Assembly: GCA_964389475.1 (NCBI GenBank) | Contig: CAYMFD010000071.1 | Location: forward strand, 1-20,176 | Source of the DNA: CAYMFD01 sp964389475 | GTDB lineage: Bacteria; Bacteroidota; Bacteroidia; Chitinophagales; Saprospiraceae | DNA length: 20,176 nucleotides | Direction: 5' to 3' | In this document: positions 14,730 through 20,176 of the stretch, one piece after another | Numbering within the stretch: the stretch's first letter is position 1 | Layout: every line of letters starts with the position of its first letter | Notes under the pieces: model-generated | Seen by the model: the letters and a program-made list of their open reading frames with translations, nothing else | What the model was told of the DNA's origin: nothing | Database searches by the model: none | Program-made: the position numbers and the translations under genes

Positions 14730-16355
14730 TTAGCTATCCACCCTAGGCCCCACCACAGCCATGATCATCGTACCTGCAGATAATCGCTCCGCAGACCAGA
14801 GTAGGCTCAGGTCTTTCTCCGTATTGATGTGGGTACTACGATGGGCTATGGTGTATCGAGCAGAGAGTCGCTCAAGATCGGTGACTGACAGACGGGTAAA
14901 CACATGCCATACGGTAGGGTCTAGGTCTGCGTCCACTCCATTGTCAATGGAGCGGACGCATATGGGGCCATCGTAGTAGTAGTCAAGACGATGGGTCACA
15001 TGGCCGTGGACAATCACGCAGTCTGCTTGGCTATTTGTATTAAGGTAATCAGCGACGTCTCGCTCACCATGACGAGCCGTCATAGTGGGGATTACGGCTA
15101 GCAGCAGGCAGGCCTGTATCGCATACCCCGCATACAGGTGCACCTGCAAAAACGACTTTTGCATATAGGAAGCAACTATCAAGACGGCGATCACACATAA
15201 GGCCACATATAAGACATATGTCGAGTAAGCTACATCCAACGCAAGCTGAGACATCGCTATGGAAGCTATGGCTGCTACTACAACGGATAGTACAGCAGAC
15301 CACTGTAAATACCTGCCCTCTATCCTAGCCTCGATGATCAACCACACTATGAGCGGGACGATTACTACGAGGTAGTGCGGTAGCTGAAAACTACTGAGGC
15401 TAAACGGCACCAAGAATAAAATAATACCGACTAAAGGGATCGATCGGAAGCAGGCCATACCACTACGAAAATGACTGACGATGGCCCTCCACAGTAGCAG
15501 ACCTAGTGGAAATACCGCCCACAAAGACGTATGAAGGTAGTAGGTAAGGTCGCCTGTGCTGCCAGCATTATCCCGACCTGCGCTATACCTGCCGAACTGG
15601 CTATCCCACAAAAACCAGCGAACCGCCGTTACCTCACCCTCACCATACTTAGGCGTGACCATGCGATCTCCAAACTGGAGGCGCAGCGCAATAATCTCTG
15701 GCAAAAGCAGTAGGGCAAATAGAGCACTGCTAAGCAAGACGTGCCAATGCCAAAACACCGCTACCTGCCGCCGCGCCATGGTCACAACACCGACGGTACC
15801 ACCTATGAGTAAGGGCACGAAGAGGCCCTTGGTCATCATACCTAGTGCCAACCACAAGGCAGCAAATACCGCATCACGCAGACGCTGGTCATCTACCCAC
15901 CGAGCGAGGTGAAAGATCCCACCCACCACGGCCAGCATCGCAAAGACCTCTGCCCGGCCCTCTAGGACTACCAGCGGTATGTACAAAACACTTAGCAGTA
16001 TTGCGGCTAGGGATACAGGCGCTACTTCCTTGCTATAGCGATTGACTAGGTGATATAGGTAGGACATACTCGCCAGCACTGCTAGTAGGAGCGGCAGTCT
16101 AAATACCCACTCCGCCTTACCGAGTACGGCCATAAATACAGCGTGTATCCAGAAATGCAGGTGGGGCTTATCTAGCCAAGGCTCCCCAGCTACTACTAGG
16201 CTTACCCAGTCACCACTGTGGACGAGTTGATCAGCAATATGAGCATACAGGGCCGCATCGCTATTGTGAAAGGGGAGTATTAAGCAGTAGAGTAGCGGGC
16301 ACAGGCAGGTAATCGATAAAAGCCACATATCTTTCCAACAGAGCCCCTTGGCCAT
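14730..16355 (-). CDS. ArnT/PMT-like membrane glycosyltransferase (GT-C fold)
   Basis: The 541-residue polytopic protein has about 11-12 hydrophobic segments to about residue 420, then a soluble domain of about 120 residues. The first periplasmic loop carries the GT-C acidic motif in FHNSDAALYAHIADQL (D33), followed by GEPWLDKPHLHFWIHA, a pattern typical of ArnT-like (GT83) and dolichyl-phosphate-mannose-type transferases. These move a sugar from a polyprenyl-phosphate donor to lipid A, a protein or a glycan on the periplasmic side. The acceptor cannot be told here. The gene heads the minus-strand group with the small membrane protein and the family 2 glycosyltransferase. It is divergent from the Lnb-like gene, with 76 bases between starts. 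Confidence 0.9.
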   Translation of the reverse strand: MAKGLCWKDMWLLSITCLCPLLYCLILPFHNSDAALYAHIADQLVHSGDWVSLVVAGEPWLDKPHLHFWIHAVFMAVLGKAEWVFRLPLLLAVLASMSYLYHLVNRYSKEVAPVSLAAILLSVLYIPLVVLEGRAEVFAMLAVVGGIFHLARWVDDQRLRDAVFAALWLALGMMTKGLFVPLLIGGTVGVVTMARRQVAVFWHWHVLLSSALFALLLLPEIIALRLQFGDRMVTPKYGEGEVTAVRWFLWDSQFGRYSAGRDNAGSTGDLTYYLHTSLWAVFPLGLLLWRAIVSHFRSGMACFRSIPLVGIILFLVPFSLSSFQLPHYLVVIVPLIVWLIIEARIEGRYLQWSAVLSVVVAAIASIAMSQLALDVAYSTYVLYVALCVIAVLIVASYMQKSFLQVHLYAGYAIQACLLLAVIPTMTARHGERDVADYLNTNSQADCVIVHGHVTHRLDYYYDGPICVRSIDNGVDADLDPTVWHVFTRLSVTDLERLSARYTIAHRSTHINTEKDLSLLWSAERLSAGTMIMAVVGPRVDS

Positions 16356-16431
16356 ACTTTATCATGTTATGATGCTATACAAAGTAATAACGGCTAGCAC
16401 CTAATCATCGCTCCTCGCTATATTTACGGGT

Positions 16432-17637
16432 ATGAAGTGCATCTTGACAAGCTTACTCCTCACACTATGCCTCGTGGCCAGTGGTCAAGAACTCCAGCAG
16501 GTACTGACTGATCTTACCGAGGCGCAAGACTTGCAGGTTTCTGTGATCACCTGTGGACCTGGGACAGACGTACATACGATCTATGGCCATACCGCTATAC
16601 GTGTACGATCAGACGAGGTAGGCGCCGACATTTCCTTTAACTATGGTACGTTTAGCTCTTTTCAAGACGACTTTTTAATCAAGTTCATCCGGGGCAAGCT
16701 ACCCTACGAGCTCAGTGTGGCAGACTACTCTCGGTTTTTGCGTAGCTACCAGCGGTCGGGCAGGTTCGTCGTCGAGAATGCCGTGCTTGCGGATAACACC
16801 ACACTGGCCGGCATGGTCGACTATCTGAGGATCAACTGCCTACCCGAAAACAGAAGCTACCTGTACGACTTCTTCTTTGACAACTGCTCTACGCGGGTCT
16901 GGGACCTGACGACAGAGGTAGGCGGATCTAGTTTCACCCCTCCTGACCTGCTGACAGACTATACCTACAGAGACCTGATATCGATGTATCAGCAGTACTA
17001 CCCGTGGCTAGACTTTGGCATACAGTTGATCATAGGTAGTCTCGCAGACAAGCCTGCAGGTATAGGTGGGCAGACATTTATTCCTGATTTTCTGCAGAGT
17101 CACCTCAAGGATAGTAAGCTGAGTGGGCAGCCGCTGCTAGGACCAGATATCGGGGTCTTGCCAGATAAGATAGATCGTGGTCGGGCATCGTGGTTGAGAC
17201 CAGCGCTGGTATTTAGCCTCTTGCTGGCACTGGAGATTATTTTGGGCTTTTTCGTGAAGAAGAGGAGCTTACTCAATTGGTATGACCGCCTGTGGTGGAT
17301 CGTCCTATTTATAGCGGGGCTTATATTTTCGGGCTTTTGGCTAGTGACAGATCACGAGGCCTGCCACGCTAACTACAACTTACTCTGGGCCAATCCACTG
17401 ATCCTCCTACTAGCCTCTAGGTCTACTATGCTGCGTAGCATCACGGCCAATGTACTACTCATCACATCGCTAGTCGCCATGCTAGGCGTCTTTGGCTACC
17501 TGCCGCAGGTACTACCCCAGCAGCTAGCCCTGATCTTATCTATATCTATACTGAAACTGGCTAGAGTCATCAAGCCGCCACGTAATATCGTCCAGGCGAT
17601 AGGCCAGCACCCCTCTATATCAGCTACTGCCGTGTAA
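16432..17637 (+). CDS. Lnb/DUF4105-family membrane protein (likely lipoprotein N-acyltransferase)
   Basis: The 401-residue protein has a signal peptide (MKCILTSLLLTLCLVASGQ), a periplasmic DUF4105/Lnb domain (about 20-240) and about five membrane segments (about 255-385). Putative catalytic residues are H53 in TIYGHTAIRV and C152 in FFFDNCSTR, a thiol-enzyme pairing typical of the family; YGTFSSFQDDFLIKFI and the LPYEL segment also fit. In Bacteroidota, Lnb proteins add the N-terminal acyl chain to lipoproteins by transfer from another lipid, replacing Lnt. Assignment to that reaction rests on family membership. Five nearby genes encode apparent lipoproteins that could be substrates, but that is not evidence of linkage. 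The 3' end is 16 bases from the convergent ubiX gene. Confidence 0.85.
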   Translation: MKCILTSLLLTLCLVASGQELQQVLTDLTEAQDLQVSVITCGPGTDVHTIYGHTAIRVRSDEVGADISFNYGTFSSFQDDFLIKFIRGKLPYELSVADYSRFLRSYQRSGRFVVENAVLADNTTLAGMVDYLRINCLPENRSYLYDFFFDNCSTRVWDLTTEVGGSSFTPPDLLTDYTYRDLISMYQQYYPWLDFGIQLIIGSLADKPAGIGGQTFIPDFLQSHLKDSKLSGQPLLGPDIGVLPDKIDRGRASWLRPALVFSLLLALEIILGFFVKKRSLLNWYDRLWWIVLFIAGLIFSGFWLVTDHEACHANYNLLWANPLILLLASRSTMLRSITANVLLITSLVAMLGVFGYLPQVLPQQLALILSISILKLARVIKPPRNIVQAIGQHPSISATAV

Positions 17638-17653
17638 TCGTAGGTGCCACCGC

Positions 17654-18214
17654 CTACTGCTCGCCCCAGCGATAGGTATCTTGGTCTAGGCCTGCGAGGT
17701 CGATGACCCGAGATACTACCGTCATCGCCACCTCCTCTACCGTAGTAGGATTACTATAGTATGTTGGTGTCGCCGGACATATAGTAGCACCCGCCTCGGC
17801 AAGGCTAGTCATATTTCTCAAGTGTATGAGACTATAAGGCGTCTCTCTTGGCACTATGATGAGGTTGCGTCGCTCCTTGAGTACGACATCGGCAGCACGG
17901 GTCATGAGATCGCCACTCGTACCCAGGGCTATGCGAGCCAGTAGACCCATCGAGCAAGGGCAGACGATCATCGTATCGTACTGTGCCGACCCTGAGGCAA
18001 ACGGCGCATAAAAGTCATGCTTCTCATAATAGTCAAATGGGTAGTCACTGGCCTGCCACGGTCCTACCTCTAGCTCCCAATTGATAATCGCATTGGTACT
18101 CATGACGACGCCGACGGTAACACCGGACAAGGTCGCTAAGTGGTCCATTAATAACTTGGCATATATAGCACCACTGCTACCTCCTATTGCTACGACTATT
18201 TTTCGATTATCCAT
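17654..18214 (-). CDS. ubiX: Flavin prenyltransferase UbiX
   Basis: The 186-residue protein shows the UbiX/Pad1 signatures in order: KIVVAIGGSSGAIYAK (FMN phosphate-binding region, about 5-20), VVMSTNAIINWELE, FASGSAQYDTMIVCPCSMG (about 73-91), RAADVVLKERRNLIIVPRETPYSLIHLRNM (about 106-135) and AGATICPATPTYYSNP. It joins a dimethylallyl group to reduced FMN to make the prenylated flavin used by UbiD decarboxylases in the cytoplasm. No ubiD lies in the window, so the partner must be elsewhere. The length is normal for the family. It is divergent from the DUF4197 gene, and its upstream DNA contains taatttgg (read on the minus strand, 18246-18239), a weak promoter-like element. Confidence 0.95.
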   Translation of the reverse strand: MDNRKIVVAIGGSSGAIYAKLLMDHLATLSGVTVGVVMSTNAIINWELEVGPWQASDYPFDYYEKHDFYAPFASGSAQYDTMIVCPCSMGLLARIALGTSGDLMTRAADVVLKERRNLIIVPRETPYSLIHLRNMTSLAEAGATICPATPTYYSNPTTVEEVAMTVVSRVIDLAGLDQDTYRWGEQ

Positions 18215-18326
18215 GTGCTTACAATTAGGCCATTAACCCCAAATTAACCTCTAGGGTTGCAACTTCCTTGTAAGAGTCACGTCTTACTTACGTGTCGATA
18301 TGGCACATCAACAGAAGATAACATTT

Positions 18327-19058
18327 ATGAAAATCGTACTACATACCTTAATCCTAAGCCTACTATTCGTCGCACCTAGCCAGGCACAGTTTGGCAAGTT
18401 GCTCGACAAGGCGGACAAAGCGCAAAAGAAAATAATGGGCAACGTGGGTGATGTAGATCCCAAGATAGGCAATGGCCTCAAGGAGGCACTCGAGGTCGGC
18501 ACTACCGCCGCTGTCGACCAGTTAAGTGGCGAGGGTGGGTACCTTAACAGCATATATAAGGTAACGGTACCCATGGAGGCCCAGCGAATCATCAGGACGG
18601 TGGAGAAACTCCCTGGTTTTGAAAACGTAGAGGAGAAACTACTCGCACAGATGAATGCTGCTGCCGAGCTGGCTGCCAAGGAGGCCACCCCAATATTCGT
18701 CGATGCGATCAAGGGCATCACATTCGCAGATGCGCTATCGATCTTAAAAGGCGATGACAAAGCAGCAACCACCTACCTAGATAACAACACCAGAAAGGGA
18801 CTTACTTCGACATTCGAACCCATCATACAGTCCAAGCTCGACGAAGTAAACGCTACCAAGTACTGGGCCAGCGTAGTCAATGCATACAACAAGGTGCCCC
18901 TAGTCAGAAAAATGAACCCTGACCTCACCAACCACGTCAACACCAAGGCGCTAGACGGCCTATTTGGCTTGATCGCTGAGAAAGAAGGTGGCATAAGGTC
19001 GGACGTGGGTCAGAGAACTTCCCCACTGCTCAAAGAAGTCTTTAGTCAGCAGGACTAG
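18327..19058 (+). CDS. DUF4197 exported protein
   Basis: From ATG 18327 the protein is 243 residues, with a signal peptide (MKIVLHTLILSLLFVAPSQAQ). An in-frame ATG at 18300 would put nine polar residues before the hydrophobic core and is less likely. DUF4197 spans nearly all of the mature part: GLKEALEVGTTAAVDQLSGE, GYLNSIYKVTVP, AELAAKEATPIFVDAIKGIT, FADALSILKGDDKAATTYL, LTNHVNTKALDGLFGLIAE and IRSDVGQRTSPLLKEVF. The family is helical, periplasmic and of unknown function. A strong terminator follows 28 bases after the stop, so the gene is probably transcribed alone. Confidence 0.92.
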   Translation: MKIVLHTLILSLLFVAPSQAQFGKLLDKADKAQKKIMGNVGDVDPKIGNGLKEALEVGTTAAVDQLSGEGGYLNSIYKVTVPMEAQRIIRTVEKLPGFENVEEKLLAQMNAAAELAAKEATPIFVDAIKGITFADALSILKGDDKAATTYLDNNTRKGLTSTFEPIIQSKLDEVNATKYWASVVNAYNKVPLVRKMNPDLTNHVNTKALDGLFGLIAEKEGGIRSDVGQRTSPLLKEVFSQQD

Positions 19059-19085
19059 TCCTGTTACGACACTCGACGCTTCTTC

Positions 19086-19124
19086 AAAAGAGGCCTTACG
19101 ACTTGTTCGTAAGGCCTCTTTTTT
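19086..19124 (+). terminator. Intrinsic terminator of the DUF4197 gene
   Basis: A 16-base perfect stem, aaaagaggccttacga (19086-19101), pairs with its complement at 19107-19122 around a 5-base loop (cttgt). It ends in a run of six Ts (19119-19124). It is the cleanest rho-independent terminator in the window. Confidence 0.92.
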
Positions 19125-19582
19125 GGTTTTAGGTAAGTCTATGTAGATCTGTAGTGTTTCAGGGCTATGTCAGCGCTGACGTGGTTCTACCCACAGCACG
19201 AGTGAGAAGGTGAAGGTGCCACCTGACCGTATATGGACTCTCCCTTCGACCCAAAATCCATCATCGAAAGATTGCAATAGGAGTGGTCTCAAAAGCGAGG
19301 GGAGTAAAACACCTCCATGCGACACCAGAGTCAATAGTCCTACCACAGACGACTAACGCTTATGCACTGAGTTCGGCATAAAACCTAAAGGGCCCTCTTT
19401 ACAAATAGAAAAATATCAATCTTTCTAAATCACTATAAAAGAGATACTTACCCATACAAGATAATTATACATTACACAAAGGCATAATGTTTGCTTCTCC
19501 TAGGTACGAGGTACTAGACCACAGTAACGTGGTGAAGGCCGAAAAGAATTTTAACCACAACTACCGAACAAGAAGAGGCACT
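19125..19582. other. Intergenic region without a convincing gene
   Basis: I see no sustained coding pattern in either strand and no known RNA. Visible structure is the 12-base palindrome gtcagcgctgac (19169-19180) and a small inverted repeat in ggtgccacc (19215-19223). The left 250 bases have about the GC content of genes, while the last 180 are AT-rich like a promoter region of the next gene. Confidence 0.4.
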
Positions 19583-19963
19583 ATGAAACATCTTTTTCTA
19601 CTTCTAATTTTTACAGTAATAGGCACTTGCTACACGAGTGATATCACTGCCCAGAATTATGTCAGCAAGACAGAGGCCGTCAAGCGTCTAGCCGATGAGG
19701 CCAAGTACGCTAAAGCACTCTTAGACCAGTCGCAGGATAGCAATGAAGTCGCCTTACAGCGTAATCGCTTAAGGGTTATCACCGCCCTACTCCATGACCT
19801 CAAGTCAAGTGAGAGTGTCAGCGACTCTGCGGCCAAGTACGTACCGTCTGAAGACATCCGTAAACTGCAAGTCGGTGTAGGTCAATTCTCACCACCTACT
19901 AACACCCACCCTAATCACATCGCATGGCTGCAAGACGACATCATGCAACTCCTTACGTATTAA
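19583..19963 (+). CDS. Small exported protein of unknown function
   Basis: From ATG 19583 the protein is 126 residues with a signal peptide (MKHLFLLLIFTVIGTCYTSDITAQ). A longer reading from 19487 places 32 polar residues before it and is rejected. The mature part is alpha-helical: VSKTEAVKRLADEAKYAKAL, then LDQSQDSNEVALQRNRLRVI and LLHDLKSSESVSDSAAKYV, ending NHIAWLQDDIMQLLTY. No cysteines remain after cleavage. No family is recognised. It is preceded by the AT-rich region after the DUF4197 terminator, so it should have its own promoter. Confidence 0.65.
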   Translation: MKHLFLLLIFTVIGTCYTSDITAQNYVSKTEAVKRLADEAKYAKALLDQSQDSNEVALQRNRLRVITALLHDLKSSESVSDSAAKYVPSEDIRKLQVGVGQFSPPTNTHPNHIAWLQDDIMQLLTY

Positions 19964-20135
19964 CATAAATGCGGATAGCTAGCCACTAAACATACGCTGG
20001 CCAGCTTAACCCCAAATTATAATCAACTGATTATCAGACCAATAAATGGATCTTTAGATGATTGGCATGATTATAGAAACTATCCAAATGTTACAGTCTG
20101 CTAGGTCGATCCTTGCCGACTAAAAATCTAATCCT
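19964..20135. other. Intergenic region with weak hairpins
   Basis: gctagcca (19978-19985) can pair with tggccagc (19998-20005) with one mismatch, a weak terminator candidate for the small exported gene. An inverted repeat ataatc/gattat (20019-20034) follows. The 14-mer ttaaccccaaatta (20006-20019) also occurs at 18233-18246, upstream of the DUF4197 gene. Confidence 0.35.
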
Positions 20136-20176
20136 ATGAAAAGCGCATTTACAACCCTTCATCAAATGTCAAACAG
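20136..20176 (+). CDS. Possible start of a gene cut by the window edge
   Basis: ATG at 20136 opens a frame reading MKSAFTTLHQMSN to the end of the window. Thirteen codons are too few to identify a product. The upstream AT-rich DNA and the position after another gene make a start plausible, nothing more. Confidence 0.3.
   Translation, partial: MKSAFTTLHQMSN

Noticed and set aside
19233..19280. Short open frame MDSPFDPKSIIERLQ
   Set aside because: Only 15 codons before TAG, with no continuation in the other frames that I can recognise.
1..20176. Search for CRISPR arrays, rRNA and defence or toxin-antitoxin genes
   Set aside because: No regularly spaced direct repeats, no rRNA-like segments and no recognisable defence or toxin families were seen on reading both strands.

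Overview
The window reads as chromosomal DNA from a member of the Bacteroidota, probably a Saprospiria or Chitinophagia-type relative. This is inferred from family content: an Nfu protein with an N-terminal Nfu domain, a YceI lipoprotein, a B12-domain MerR regulator, an Lnb/DUF4105 membrane protein, an ISAon1-type transposase, a 'SSQDWCG' lipoprotein family, many lipoboxes and almost no Shine-Dalgarno sequences. I recognise no rRNA, tRNA or CRISPR array. A run of 100 Ns at 13541-13640 marks a scaffold gap.

Layout. Bases 1-362 hold the N-terminal part of replicative helicase DnaB on the minus strand. The 358-base spacer to the next gene carries a row of DnaA-box-like 9-mers in one orientation, spaced about one helical turn apart, and is a candidate replication origin or DnaA-binding region. 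Then come an exported M28 peptidase, a convergent Nfu iron-sulfur protein, a divergent membrane-anchored metzincin-like protease with calcium-type loops, an Ala/Pro/Glu-rich protein and a rhomboid protease (721-5816).

Bases 5817-9281 form an AT-richer accessory stretch. It holds a strong hairpin, a decayed ISAon1-type transposase interrupted by two in-frame TAG codons and two frameshifts, two adjacent minus-strand lipoproteins of unknown function (one very cysteine-rich), and about 660 bases without a convincing gene.

From 9282 housekeeping-type content returns. A UGT-like glycosyltransferase has an in-frame TAG that cuts off its last 37 codons. It is followed on the minus strand by a lipoprotein, a strong terminator, a YceI lipoprotein and a CarH/LitR-like regulator. 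A minus-strand run (16355 to 13214) encodes an ArnT-like membrane glycosyltransferase, a small membrane protein and a family 2 glycosyltransferase broken by the N gap. This looks like an envelope-glycan gene group. Next are an Lnb/DUF4105 protein on the plus strand, ubiX on the minus strand, a DUF4197 exported protein with a strong terminator, a small exported protein of unknown function, and possibly the start of another gene at the right edge.

The common theme is the cell envelope: several lipoproteins, a likely lipoprotein N-acylation enzyme, glycosyltransferases and membrane or exported proteases. I found no clearly new multi-gene system. The most interesting signals are the phased DnaA-box array beside dnaB, the amber-interrupted glycosyltransferase, and a B12-type MerR protein that lacks some of the usual cobalamin-pocket residues.
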